A stretch of DNA of 64,000 bases from Myxacorys almedinensis A (GCF_010091945.1 NZ_WVIE01000003.1:186001-250000), one strand, 5' to 3'; shown: positions 18,834 to 27,881, counted from the first letter of the stretch. Translations and numbers: made by a program. Notes: generated by a model from the letters alone, not told the origin.

Positions 18834-19069
18834 TGGGCTTCGTTGATGGCTAAATGCTCAGCCAGAGAGGTTTGAATGATTGTTTGAGGCGTTACCCCTA
18901 AACGGCTGGCTTCTTGATCGATTCGCTCAAGCATCCAGACTGGTAGATCGATGCTGATAGTCTTTTGCTCAGACTGATAGCGTTTAGCTTTAGATAGGTC
19001 AAGTGCTTGGGTAATGTTTTCCCCATCGTCAAATTTTCGATCGAATTCTTCAGCTTTCATATAGGGCAA
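18830..19069 (-). CDS. brnA: BrnA-type antitoxin (ribbon-helix-helix)
   Basis: In this 79-residue protein the C-terminal half has the CopG/BrnA ribbon-helix-helix pattern: TISIDLPVWMLERIDQEASR followed by a second helix. The N-terminal acidic part would contact the toxin. It overlaps brnT by 20 nt upstream and hsdR by 4 nt downstream. In the family, BrnA neutralises BrnT and represses the operon. Confidence 0.8.
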   Translation of the reverse strand: MPYMKAEEFDRKFDDGENITQALDLSKAKRYQSEQKTISIDLPVWMLERIDQEASRLGVTPQTIIQTSLAEHLAINEAQ

Positions 19070-19313
19070 CCTCTTCTATGCGCGATCGACGGACGGAGAT
19101 GATCCGAATGTTTTGACCTCGGTAGGTGATGACCGCTGACCAATGCTTGTCCTCTATTTTACCCACGATCAAAAACCTTGTCTCGTCTTGGGTTCTGGCA
19201 GGGATTTCTAGCAGGTTGGGGGTGTTCCATAGCTTTTGTGCTTCTATGAAGTCGATCCCATGTTTGGCGAGGTTGGATTGACTTTTGTTTTCGTCATATT
19301 CAAAAACGGGCAT
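19050..19313 (-). CDS. brnT: BrnT-type toxin
   Basis: This 87-residue BrnT (RelE-like fold ribonuclease) has the family layout: FEYDENKSQSNLAKHGIDF at the start, a central DETRFLIVGKI strand, and IRIISVRRSRIEE near the end, with the conserved Arg pair. It would cleave RNA when free of BrnA. The order toxin then antitoxin is usual for brnTA. Its position between hsdS and hsdR is unusual. Confidence 0.82.
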   Translation of the reverse strand: MPVFEYDENKSQSNLAKHGIDFIEAQKLWNTPNLLEIPARTQDETRFLIVGKIEDKHWSAVITYRGQNIRIISVRRSRIEEVALYES

Positions 19314-19352
19314 GATCTAAAGCTTGCGATCGATGTTTATATCCACACCTTC

Positions 19353-19577
19353 TCACATTTCTGAAAGCGGAATGATTTGCCCTGCTAAAGCTTCGCGTAA
19401 GCCTTGATGAATTCCTTCGATCGCAATTTCGGTCGGTGTTTCGTCGGGGTCGGCTTCGTCATCTTCGGAAATTAAGATGATGAGGCGAACGCGCTGCGGT
19501 TTGATTACGCCAAGCGATCGATCGAGCGTCAGTTGCCCATTTTTATCAATGGTTGCTGTGGTTTCAATTGCTTTCAT
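19353..19577 (-). CDS. Small antitoxin-like protein, no toxin partner visible
   Basis: This 74-residue protein, MKAIETTATIDKNGQLTLDR then an acidic EDDEADPDETPTE stretch and a short C-terminal helix, resembles the AbrB/VapB-like antitoxins common in cyanobacteria. No toxin gene directly follows; the next gene is brnT, which already has brnA. It could be an orphan left after loss of a toxin, or an additional regulator. Identity rests on general resemblance only. Confidence 0.5.
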   Translation of the reverse strand: MKAIETTATIDKNGQLTLDRSLGVIKPQRVRLIILISEDDEADPDETPTEIAIEGIHQGLREALAGQIIPLSEM

Positions 19578-19624
19578 ACAGAGTGATGATGTGGTTAAAC
19601 ATTGAGCTAATTCAGTCTGATTCT

Positions 19625-20938
19625 TTAGGCGGCGATCGCTTCCTCCGCTTTTTTTGTCGTCTGGTTAGCGGTATCGGCGGTAAGTTCGCCTGTGAAGGCT
19701 TTTTGCAGGATGGATTGTTTGAGTTCGTTGAGAGCAGCGAGTTTTTGGCGGTAGATGGCTTCGAGGCGTTGGGTTACGATAGCTAGTTCATCAATACTTG
19801 CGACAATGTTATTTTGTTCTATAAAGGAAGGAAAACTTACCGTAATTAGTGAAAGCCCTTGCTGATTAAGGCTACTAATATTAATTCCGCCTCCACTCTC
19901 TGTTAGCTGTTTTCGCAACTCTCTAGATTTTAGAAAGTGAACGATAAACGGAAGATGAATATCCTCTCTTTCGATGCGAAGTCTAATTGTAAATCCAGAG
20001 TGCGAGGTTCTTTCGGAAAGATCACCCACCAATACACAACGTCCAATTAATTCTCTGTTTCCATTCGATCTGACAGTTAATATGTCTCCTTTCCGCAAAG
20101 CATCTATCTCTTTTAACTCTCCATCTAGTGTCACAGACTCTAGTTGATCTTCCTGAATCCAGAAATTGTTCTGAAAATCTTTAACGCCAACAATTCTGAT
20201 TGATTCACCTTTACTATTTTTCGTAAAATTGAGACCGTTTCTAAATGCCGCTATATCCCCTAACTTTTTCTCTATCCACCCATCACCTTTCTGGGTGAAA
20301 ATCTCATTCAGATGGCTCTCAAAAAGTTCGCGGGCGTTGGTGAGGTTCTTTTTGGTGTTGGCGATCGCTCTATCAATCCCCTCAAATGCCTGGTCTACGA
20401 TCGACACAATCTGCTTCTGTTCAGGAAGTAGAGGAATGGGAATTGTGATATTTAGTATTCTCTTTGGAGCTGTATGGCGAACCATTGTCCCTGTAGCTGT
20501 CTCTTTTACTTTGTCTGCAACCGTTTTTGTTTGAAGGAAGTAATAAAGATATTTTGGATTTATTGATTCATCTTGAAAAAGAATTCGTCCAATTCGTTGG
20601 TTGTGCAAGATGTTGGGATGGTTAATGAATGCAGGTTTCCCTAAAATCTTCATTTTTGAAGAAAGATCGGTCATAACTACTGTTAAATCACCTACATCGA
20701 AAAAGTAACCGTCTGGCGGAACTTTACCGACTAATCGCTTTGTGTTTTGTGCAGTGAAGTATAATTCACCATTCTCCGAATAGTTCCCTGGTGTGAGAAC
20801 AATTGGCTTTTCTAAGTCATCGCTTCTATTAAAGTCACATCCTTTGAATGCGTATCCGTGCGAGATACCAATCAAGTCAGCTAATTTCTGCTCAACCCAT
20901 CCCTCTGGCAACTGCTTATCATTAATCTTTAACGACAT
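19625..20938 (-). CDS. hsdS: Type I restriction enzyme specificity subunit
   Basis: This 437-residue protein has two target-recognition halves. Each begins with a W-x-x-K-x-L-x-D signature (GWVEQKLADLIG and GWIEKKLGDIAAF) and ends with a conserved helix (PLLPEQKQIVSIVDQAFE; the second is SFIEQNNIVASIDELA). The two helices form the spacer that sets the gap in the bipartite target. Its start overlaps the end of a duplicated hsdM tail by 10 nt, the arrangement expected if hsdM once lay directly upstream. Target sequence cannot be predicted. Confidence 0.9.
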   Translation of the reverse strand: MSLKINDKQLPEGWVEQKLADLIGISHGYAFKGCDFNRSDDLEKPIVLTPGNYSENGELYFTAQNTKRLVGKVPPDGYFFDVGDLTVVMTDLSSKMKILGKPAFINHPNILHNQRIGRILFQDESINPKYLYYFLQTKTVADKVKETATGTMVRHTAPKRILNITIPIPLLPEQKQIVSIVDQAFEGIDRAIANTKKNLTNARELFESHLNEIFTQKGDGWIEKKLGDIAAFRNGLNFTKNSKGESIRIVGVKDFQNNFWIQEDQLESVTLDGELKEIDALRKGDILTVRSNGNRELIGRCVLVGDLSERTSHSGFTIRLRIEREDIHLPFIVHFLKSRELRKQLTESGGGINISSLNQQGLSLITVSFPSFIEQNNIVASIDELAIVTQRLEAIYRQKLAALNELKQSILQKAFTGELTADTANQTTKKAEEAIAA

Positions 20939-21003
20939 ACCATTCCCCCAATTCCAGCCAAAATTTCTGCGCTCTCCGCATCCGATGCCGCGATCAAAGC
21001 CGC
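20929..21003 (-). pseudogene. Duplicated hsdM 3' end between hicA and hsdS
   Basis: Read on the minus strand, this piece encodes ..DAESAEILAGIGGMVCR and a stop, closely matching the last residues of HsdM (DAESAEILAGIDGLLCGR). At DNA level 20949-20995 aligns with 21541-21587 with about eight mismatches. Its TAA overlaps the hsdS start by 10 nt. It begins just after the hicA stop and has no start of its own. It looks like the remnant of an hsdM-hsdS junction separated from hsdM by the hicBA cassette. Confidence 0.75.
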
Positions 21004-21010
21004 TATTTTT

Positions 21011-21250
21011 CTACACCTGCTCATAAGCGGCAATAAAATCATCTCGTGAAATACCAGATTGAGTGCAGATACTTCTGAGCGTAGAGCCTTTGATGCGCTT
21101 GTGATTTGGCAACGTTAAAGGAGTGCTAGTTCCGTCAGAGTTTTGCCGAATCATAGAGATATGCTCCTTCTCCCTAACAATCTCAAACCCAAAACCCTCA
21201 AGCACTCTAATCACCTTTGCTTTGGTCGCATCAGCCGGAAGCTTTGCCAT
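21011..21250 (-). CDS. hicA: HicA-type toxin
   Basis: This 79-residue mRNA interferase has a double-stranded RNA-binding-like fold. Family features are the N-terminal helix VIRVLEGFGFEIVREKEHISM with the active His, then LTLPNHKRIKGSTLRSI and a C-terminal ISRDDFIAAY helix. The ATG overlaps the hicB stop by one base, so the pair is coupled. Confidence 0.85.
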   Translation of the reverse strand: MAKLPADATKAKVIRVLEGFGFEIVREKEHISMIRQNSDGTSTPLTLPNHKRIKGSTLRSICTQSGISRDDFIAAYEQV

Positions 21251-21468
21251 TAAACGTTTGCCTCTGCCACAAAGGCTTCGAGGATTGAGGAATCAGATTC
21301 AAGTACCGACTGCCCAAAGGTTTCGACATGAAACAAAATCGCCGATCGAACATCATTTAAGGCTTCTTCATAAGTGTCACCTTCACCCACTACCACCCCT
21401 TGAATTCCGAGCGGATAAGCAACATAGCCGTCAGAGTGCTTCTCTACAATGATTTTGATGTTTTTCAT
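21250..21468 (-). CDS. hicB: HicB-type antitoxin
   Basis: This 72-residue protein has the partial RNase H-like HicB fold: IKIIVEKHSDGYVAYPLGIQGVV, then GDTYEEALNDVRSAI. I chose the start at 21468 because GGAGAG lies about eight bases upstream; the frame is open to 21543, but that extension is not family-like. It lacks the C-terminal DNA-binding domain of longer HicB proteins, so repression of the operon may be weak. It is transcribed between hsdM and hsdS. Confidence 0.83.
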   Translation of the reverse strand: MKNIKIIVEKHSDGYVAYPLGIQGVVVGEGDTYEEALNDVRSAILFHVETFGQSVLESDSSILEAFVAEANV

Positions 21469-21517
21469 ATTCAACTCTCCCAAATTATTTCTAAAACTCA
21501 AAGCTAGCCGCCACAGC

Positions 21518-22978
21518 TTATCGACCGCATAGCAGTCCGTCAATTCCAGCTAAAATTTCTGCACTCTCTGCGTCCAAGGTCGCGATCGCATCCATAATTT
21601 CTTGTGGCTCTCGAAGTGCGACTTCTTCTCCTTTGCTCGGATTCTTCACCGACAGATCAAAGGAGTGTTGCTCCACATCAGCAATATCCACCAACCAGGA
21701 TGCTTCCGTCTCAGCAAAAGTCGTCTGTAGCTCGACAAACTTCCGTAGGTCATCATCATTCAGAGCATTCGTCTTACCCATACTCCGCCCTGGGTCAAGT
21801 TGGTAATACCAGATTTTTTGGGTTCGCGTCCCTTTCTCAAAGAACAGCACCACCGTTTTCACCCCAGCCCCAATAAACGTGCCGCTAGGACAATCTAGGA
21901 TCGTATGCAGGTTGCAGATCGTGAGCAATTCCTGGCGCAAAGCACGAGAGGCGTTGTCTGAATTGGATAGAAAAGTATTTTTAATCACCACTCCGGCTCT
22001 GCCGCCCACTTTCAGAATTTTGATGAAATGCTGCAAAAACAAAAATGCCGTCTCTCCAGTTTTGATTGGAAAGTTTTGCTGCACCTCCTTGCGTTCCTTG
22101 CCCCCAAACGGCGGATTTGCCAAAATCAGATCAAATCGATTTTTGTCTTGAATATCGCTCAGGTTTTCCGTCAGCGTATTGGTATGAATGATGTTTGGCG
22201 CATCGATGCCATGCAAAATCATGTTCATGATCGCAATCACATACGCCAGACTCTTCTTCTCCTTACCCGTAAACGTTTCGGTCTGGAGTTGCTCAAGCTG
22301 CTTTGTCGTCAGCTTTCCTTGGCGCAGATAATCATAGCTCTCACACAAAAAACCCGCCGATCCGCAAGCTCCGTCATAAATGCGATCGCCGATCTTCGGC
22401 TTCAACACCTGCATGATCGCTCGAATCAGCGGACGCGGCGTGTAATACTCCCCACCATTGCGCCCCGCATTGCCCATGTTCTTAATTTTGGCTTCGTAGA
22501 GATGCGATAGCTCATGCTTCTCCTGCTGAGACCGAAACCGCAACTCGTCCACATATTCCAGCGCATCCCGCAGGCTATAGCCACTCTGGAACTTGTTCTT
22601 AATCTCGCTGAAAATCTCGCCGATTTTATATTCGATCGTGTTCGGGCTGCTGGCTCGCTGCTTAAATCCTTGAAGATAGGGAAATAGCTCGCGGTTGACA
22701 TAATCGATCAGGTCATCACCAATCAACGCATTATCATGATCCAGCTTGCCCTCTGCCGTCTTCGGTGCCGCCCAAACCGACCAGCGATACTTCTCATCCA
22801 AAATGAATGTATGGGGCTTACCGACCAACTCAGCTTCCAGTGCCTTCTCCTGCTCTAAATCATCCAGATATTTCAGAAACAGCAGCCAAGACGTTTGCTC
22901 GGTATAGTCTAGTTCCGTAGTACAGCCTGCCTCTTTCCAGAGAACGTCATCAATGTTTTTGAAAGTTTGCTCAAACAT
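21518..22978 (-). CDS. hsdM: Type I restriction-modification methyltransferase subunit
   Basis: This 486-residue N6-adenine methyltransferase has an N-terminal helical HsdM_N region (residues 1-150) and a GGEYYTPRPL motif at 175-184. SAM motif I is YDGACGSAGFL at 201-211, where the usual Pro is Gly. The catalytic NPPF is at 288-291. With HsdS it methylates the recognition site and protects it from HsdR. It is first in the minus-strand island, followed by hicBA, a second copy of its own tail, and hsdS. The first base of its tail duplicate lies about 590 nt further on. Confidence 0.93.
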   Translation of the reverse strand: MFEQTFKNIDDVLWKEAGCTTELDYTEQTSWLLFLKYLDDLEQEKALEAELVGKPHTFILDEKYRWSVWAAPKTAEGKLDHDNALIGDDLIDYVNRELFPYLQGFKQRASSPNTIEYKIGEIFSEIKNKFQSGYSLRDALEYVDELRFRSQQEKHELSHLYEAKIKNMGNAGRNGGEYYTPRPLIRAIMQVLKPKIGDRIYDGACGSAGFLCESYDYLRQGKLTTKQLEQLQTETFTGKEKKSLAYVIAIMNMILHGIDAPNIIHTNTLTENLSDIQDKNRFDLILANPPFGGKERKEVQQNFPIKTGETAFLFLQHFIKILKVGGRAGVVIKNTFLSNSDNASRALRQELLTICNLHTILDCPSGTFIGAGVKTVVLFFEKGTRTQKIWYYQLDPGRSMGKTNALNDDDLRKFVELQTTFAETEASWLVDIADVEQHSFDLSVKNPSKGEEVALREPQEIMDAIATLDAESAEILAGIDGLLCGR

Positions 22979-23178
22979 CTAAATTTTCTATCAGAATCCT
23001 GGGTAGAACGCTTAAACTAATTTGGATTATAAATCTCTCACAGATTTTAAGCCCATGCTGGTTTTAGAATCTAATCATCACAATATTGCCCATCGGGTTG
23101 CTGATTCTAGGGGCAGAAGTTTTATGAATCAAGCTACCCTAAACCAATTCCGCGATCGTATTTAGGCTCACGCTGCTG

Positions 23179-23726
23179 CTAATTCGCCTGCTTAAACCGC
23201 TGTTGCACTTGGTTGAGATGCTGCTGCAAGTCCTCATTCCAGTCCTTCGCAGTAGGAGACTATCGATCGCAATTCGGCAACGCCTGCCCAATTCGCTGTG
23301 CCGTCGCTTCACCCGACTCGTCTCGGTCAAACGCCAGAATCACCTAGGGATTTGGCGAAGCTGTTCCCCTGGCGCGTTCCCCGCTCCATCGGTCGAGACA
23401 TACAGCGTCTTGTGCCGCGTCGGGTGCAACACCGCATAGGAGAGGGTATCAATTGCCGATTCGCACACGACGACTTGCTGCACATCACCTGCATGATTCG
23501 ATTTAACGTAAAACCAGCCCCCAAAGCGTCGAGAGCCAGCCGCTAATCCTTTGAATCTATTACTCGCTCCCAAAGTTGCCACGCAACGCAGCGCCGGTAA
23601 TTTCGGGTGCTGTTGATCCTGCAATCAGAAGTGATCGCCGTAAGATAACGCCGGTTTGATAGAGCCAAAATTTGCCCTCCTCTTTAAAGCCGTGGCTCCC
23701 GACAGCAACGATGGAATGAGCGCGAT
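23179..23726 (-). pseudogene. Broken Toprim/DUF3991-like gene
   Basis: The longest clean piece reads ..FKGLAAGSRRFGGWFYVK.. and VVVCESAIDTLSYAVLHP, then STDGAG. This is the pattern of Toprim-like domains in plasmid-type DUF3991 proteins. After LRQIP a one-base shift near 23343 is needed to continue into VILAFDRDESGEATAQRIG (Toprim D-x-D). An in-frame stop follows NCDR near 23264. A further frame change near 23620 leads to an upstream GSHGFKEEGKFWLYQTG segment. With at least two frameshifts and one stop it is non-functional. It suggests a former plasmid- or mobile-element-derived gene. Confidence 0.65.
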
Positions 23727-23744
23727 CGCACTTGCTTTAACCTA

Positions 23745-24461
23745 TCAAAGGTTTTTGCCAGCCCCATGATCGAGCAGCCACCACAGTTCGCCCTGGGGCT
23801 GAATGAGACGCGAGGGATAGGTCATCGGATCGGCATCGGGTGCAAAAATGTGGGAGAGCGCCTCTTGTTTACTGTCGCCTGCCACCATAAACAAATTGGT
23901 GCGTGCCTGGTTAATCAACGGTACGGTGAAGGTGATGCGGGGGGTTCCATCTTTGTTGCCCACGGTGATCAGGCGATCGCTAACCTTCAGGGCGTCTGTA
24001 TGGGGAAACAGCGACGCGGTATGAGCATCATCGCCAATGCCCAGCAAGATCACATCAAAGGCAGGAAATTCTCCCGGCTTGGTGCCGAAGAATGCGTGCA
24101 ACTCGGCTTCGTGTTTTTGAGCCGCGATCGCAGGATCATCCTCATCGGTTGGCATCGGATGCACATTCTTGGCAGGAATCGGCACTTTATCCAACCAAGC
24201 CAGCCTTGCCATTCGATAATTACTATCTGCGTGATCGGGCGGCACATACCGTTCGTCCCCCCAAAAGATATGCAGCTTATCCCAGGGCAAATCTTGTGCG
24301 GCGAGTTTTTCGTATAAAGGGGTGGGTGTGCTGCCACCAGAGAGCGCGATCGTAGCTTGGTCGCGCTGTGCGATCGCATCGCGCAATTTATCGAGAACCA
24401 ATTCCAAAGACCGATCGACGAGGGCATCGAAACTAGGCAAAACTTCAATGTGTCTATCCAT
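23745..24461 (-). CDS. pgl: 6-phosphogluconolactonase
   Basis: This 238-residue enzyme of the oxidative pentose phosphate pathway has the family motifs LSGGSTP near the N-terminus, IFWGDERYVP in the middle and DVILLGIGDDAHTASLFP. It ends with the PQGELWWLLD segment. I place the start at MDRHIEVLPSF (24461), which gives the normal length; an in-frame ATG at 24491 would add ten residues. The first 93 bp around the start exist as a second copy 333 bp upstream. Confidence 0.9.
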   Translation of the reverse strand: MDRHIEVLPSFDALVDRSLELVLDKLRDAIAQRDQATIALSGGSTPTPLYEKLAAQDLPWDKLHIFWGDERYVPPDHADSNYRMARLAWLDKVPIPAKNVHPMPTDEDDPAIAAQKHEAELHAFFGTKPGEFPAFDVILLGIGDDAHTASLFPHTDALKVSDRLITVGNKDGTPRITFTVPLINQARTNLFMVAGDSKQEALSHIFAPDADPMTYPSRLIQPQGELWWLLDHGAGKNL

Positions 24462-24540
24462 GCCATTACGATTAATCACTCCACTCAGCATAGAAGAAGA
24501 TGGGCAGTTGCTCGGCTTCCTTTAGAGGCATGTCAAGAAG

Positions 24541-24663
24541 TTAGCCTAAATCTTGTGGCTCGGTGAGTAATGTCAGTCCTGCCAAAATTTGCTGCACTCG
24601 TTGTCTTGAAAGCTGACCAATTCTCTCAGTTAGAAGAGACTTAGCCACCGTGATACCAAATTA
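24541..24663 (-). pseudogene. MazF/PemK-like toxin C-terminal remnant
   Basis: A short minus-strand frame between stops encodes ITVAKSLLTERIGQLSRQR and then VQQILAGLTLLTEP, which resembles the last helix of MazF-type toxins (IGxLS followed by an amphipathic helix). No start or catalytic part is present, so it is a fragment. It lies between the pgl gene and the duplicate of its 5' end, in a stretch otherwise without genes. Confidence 0.4.
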
Positions 24664-24735
24664 ATCTGTAAATGCTATAGATGTGCGACCTCCCCCAACC
24701 CCTCCTTAGTAAAGCGGGGAGCCGGAAAGTCCCTT

Positions 24736-24828
24736 TCCAAAGACCGATCGACGAGGGCATCGAAACTGGGCAAAACTTCAACGTGCTTATCCATGCCATT
24801 ACGGTTAATCACTCCACTCAACATAGAA
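24736..24828 (-). repeat. 93-bp duplicate of the pgl 5' region
   Basis: Positions 24736-24828 match 24403-24495, the start region of pgl, with six mismatches by hand count (about 94% identity) over 93 bp. The duplicate keeps the frame MLSGVINRNGMDKHVEVLPS and then SFDALVDRSLE, where it joins unrelated sequence containing a CCCCAACCCCTCC-type dispersed repeat. The region 24496-24920 holds no intact gene. Confidence 0.85.
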
Positions 24829-24920
24829 AATATGCACTCCTGCGGAATTTTCTTTGTCAAGCGAATCGATCGGCTCTTTTTAAGATGGATCTAAAAAGTT
24901 AATTCAGAAAGAAAGTGATT

Positions 24921-25454
24921 TTAGCCTGGTTTTGTCGCACTCATATTGACACTGATGAGGGTTTCCAATAAACGCATATTACTACAATCGCTAAATAGTC
25001 CAAATTCATCTACAGTCGCGCAGTCAACAAATCCGACTTCTTGCAAATAGGATGCTAAGGTTTCTGGATCAAAACCAACGCGATGCACATCATACTCATT
25101 CATATGTCCACCAAACATGATTCGCATAACGTGGTGACGTTGCAGTAGGTCAAGTACAGGATTCATGTACAACCAGCACAAAACCTGTAGATTAGGAACG
25201 CTAACCATCAGTTTTCCGCCTGGTTGTAAAACTCGAAACCACTCTGAGAGAGTTCTTAACAGTTCATTATTAAGCCCATAGTGAAAGTGTTCTAAGATGT
25301 GACTCGCGTAGATGGTCTCTACTGAATTGTCTAAAAACTGGCTCAAATTCGCAGCGTCAGTGATGATGTCCACTTCTGGACGTTCTTCGATGTCTACAAT
25401 CTTCCAATCTGGATGAGCTTCTTTACCACCAAGGTGTAGCTTAATTGGGGGCAT
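24921..25454 (-). CDS. SAM-dependent methyltransferase (class I, small)
   Basis: This 177-residue protein starts LHLGGKEAHPDWKIVDIEE, where a compact SAM loop is followed by the acidic strand end. ASHILEHFHY, FRVLQPGGKLMVSVPN and a C-terminal GFVDCATVDEFG follow. This is the layout of predicted methyltransferases often located with glycan or surface-polymer genes. The substrate is unknown. It is not close to the neighbouring genes in spacing, so a single-gene transcript is likely. Confidence 0.75.
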   Translation of the reverse strand: MPPIKLHLGGKEAHPDWKIVDIEERPEVDIITDAANLSQFLDNSVETIYASHILEHFHYGLNNELLRTLSEWFRVLQPGGKLMVSVPNLQVLCWLYMNPVLDLLQRHHVMRIMFGGHMNEYDVHRVGFDPETLASYLQEVGFVDCATVDEFGLFSDCSNMRLLETLISVNMSATKPG

Positions 25455-25679
25455 GGGGGTGACCTCACTAATGTGTTAAATAGAATTCCCACATTTGCTT
25501 GTGAACCGGAACAAGTAGAACTAGAAGTAGCAGACCTGAGACAGTAATCTTATCGTGCCAATTTGAAGAAGCCTCCCTTCAAGCAGCCTGATCTTCGGAT
25601 AACCTTTGCGTGATCAAAGGCGTGATCAACCTTGCATCAATCTTGGTGCGTTTGCAAAGTGTTGCAGCAAATGGAGAAA

Positions 25680-26768
25680 TTAATCGGCTTCTCCGCACTG
25701 CCCGCGTTGCCTCAAGAAATGATCGCATAAGACCAATGCCACCATTGCTTCAACCATTGGTACGGCTCTGGGCAAAACACACGGGTCATGACGACCTTTA
25801 GCAGCAAGCGTAACTTCCTCTCCCACATTGGTCACGGTGCGCTGCTCTTTGCGAATGGTTGCAGTCGGCTTGAAGGCAATTCGCAGGATGATGTGTTCGC
25901 CGTTGGAGATGCCGCCTTGCACGCCACCCGATCGGTTGGTTACAGTGCGAATCGTGCCTTGATCTGAATAATATTCGTCGTTGTGTTGGCTGCCAGTCAG
26001 GAGGGTTCCGGCAAACCCTGAGCCAATCTCGAAGCCTTTGGTAGCAGGCAAAGACATCACGGCTTTCGCCAAGTCTGCTTCTAGCTTGTCAAAGACAGGA
26101 TCGCCCAAGCCTAAGGGAACACCTCTGGCGACACATTCTACAACGCCGCCGATCGAGTCCCCCTGATTGCGGACATGCTCAATCAGATCGATCATCCGAT
26201 CGCTGCATTCTGCATCGGGGCACCGCACAATAGTGCTCTCAACCTGATCCATCGTCACCGTACCAGGCTCGATCACCGCTTCGATATCTTTAATGCGCTT
26301 GACGTAGGCAATAATTTCAACCCCCGCCGCTTCTTTAAGGATTTTTTTGGCGATCGCGCCTGCTGCCACTCGTCCAATCGTTTCTCGCGCCGATGAGCGT
26401 CCGCCGCCTTGCCAGTTGCGAATGCCGTACTTTGCGTCGTAAGTCGCATCGGCGTGAGAGGGGCGATATTTCACTGCCATTTCGTCATAGTCTTGCGATC
26501 GCTGATCTTTATTTCGCACGACGATCGCGATCGGCGTTCCCAGCGTCTTTCCCTCAAACACGCCCGACAAAATTTCACACTGATCCGCTTCTTTACGAGG
26601 CGTCGTAATTTTGCTCTGCCCCGGACGCCGCCGATCTAGCTCCACCTGAATCTCTTCTGCTGAAATCTCAAGGCGTGGCGGGCACCCATCGATCACCACA
26701 CCCACGCCGCCGCCGTGCGATTCCCCAAAGGTGCTGATGCGAAACAGATGCCCAAAGGTGCTGCCCAT
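25680..26768 (-). CDS. aroC: Chorismate synthase
   Basis: This 362-residue FMN-dependent enzyme makes chorismate from EPSP, the last step of the shikimate pathway. The three family signatures are visible: [14 protein letters not shown] near residue 16, [18 protein letters not shown] near 122, and the C-terminal [19 protein letters not shown]. Length is normal. The start is the ATG at 26768 with the canonical [15 protein letters not shown]. Confidence 0.96.
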   Translation of the reverse strand: MGSTFGHLFRISTFGESHGGGVGVVIDGCPPRLEISAEEIQVELDRRRPGQSKITTPRKEADQCEILSGVFEGKTLGTPIAIVVRNKDQRSQDYDEMAVKYRPSHADATYDAKYGIRNWQGGGRSSARETIGRVAAGAIAKKILKEAAGVEIIAYVKRIKDIEAVIEPGTVTMDQVESTIVRCPDAECSDRMIDLIEHVRNQGDSIGGVVECVARGVPLGLGDPVFDKLEADLAKAVMSLPATKGFEIGSGFAGTLLTGSQHNDEYYSDQGTIRTVTNRSGGVQGGISNGEHIILRIAFKPTATIRKEQRTVTNVGEEVTLAAKGRHDPCVLPRAVPMVEAMVALVLCDHFLRQRGQCGEAD

Positions 26769-26893
26769 AAGTGTCTACTACGAAAGGAGTCTTTCATCGT
26801 ACCGGAAAAAGAATTCGTAGCCCATACCTCGTATCGGAAAACCTCCTAAGAACGAGTGACAGACTACGAATACATACAAACCATTAGGATTTA

Positions 26894-26965
26894 TGGGTCG
26901 CCCGGGATTCGAACCCGGGACCAGTCGGTTAAAAGCCGAATGCTCTACCGCTGAGCTAGCGACCC
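26894..26965 (-). tRNA. trnK: tRNA-Lys (UUU)
   Basis: The 72-nt minus-strand cloverleaf has acceptor arms GGGTCGC/GCGACCC and D-arm GCTC/GAGC. The anticodon loop is CTTTTAA with anticodon TTT. The T-arm is CCGGG-TTCGAAT-CCCGG. The first pair of the anticodon stem (T/C) is mismatched. The discriminator is A, and CCA is not encoded. Confidence 0.93.
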
Positions 26966-27549
<584 letters not shown>

Positions 27550-27600
27550 AAGCAAGCCTCTTACGGCAATCATTTTCATTCATGTGGGTTCAAAGTTTAC

Positions 27601-27628
27601 AGGAGGCAAACGCGCCTCCTTTTTTTTT
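27601..27628 (+). terminator. Rho-independent terminator after psaC
   Basis: AGGAGGC, loop AAACGC, GCCTCCT, then eight T residues. The seven-pair GC-rich stem plus T-run is a classical intrinsic terminator for psaC transcription. Confidence 0.9.
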
Positions 27629-27693
27629 CGACGCAGTGATGAAGAGGTTGAGACCGGTATCCATAACCTTGCGATACTTCATCTCGCAACCTA

Positions 27694-27738
27694 ATGACTA
27701 TCAATACGATGACTATCAATACGATGACTATCAATACG
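27694..27738. repeat. Three tandem 15-nt repeats
   Basis: ATGACTATCAATACG is repeated three times without change, followed by a partial ATGA. It lies in the 330-bp gap between the psaC terminator and glmS. Being a multiple of three, it appears as a repeat HRIDS in a minus-strand frame, but no gene is supported there. The rest of the gap holds the glmS leader. Confidence 0.85.
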
Positions 27739-27881
27739 ATGAACGCCCAATGAAATAAATGCTTCTGAAGCAACAATCATGTTTTTTGGATGTCTTTTGT
27801 TGAACTGGTGTCTGGCAGCGATGATAAAAGTCAGGCTACAGTAGCGGTTACGATCGCCATCTAGCAAGGAGTGAACGTTTA

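Noticed and set aside
27694-27738. Possible CRISPR or minus-strand coding repeat
   Set aside because: Repeats abut without spacers; the minus-strand frame has no supported gene.
27550-27881. glmS ribozyme
   Set aside because: The glmS ribozyme is known from Firmicutes and relatives; no matching core is visible in the leader.
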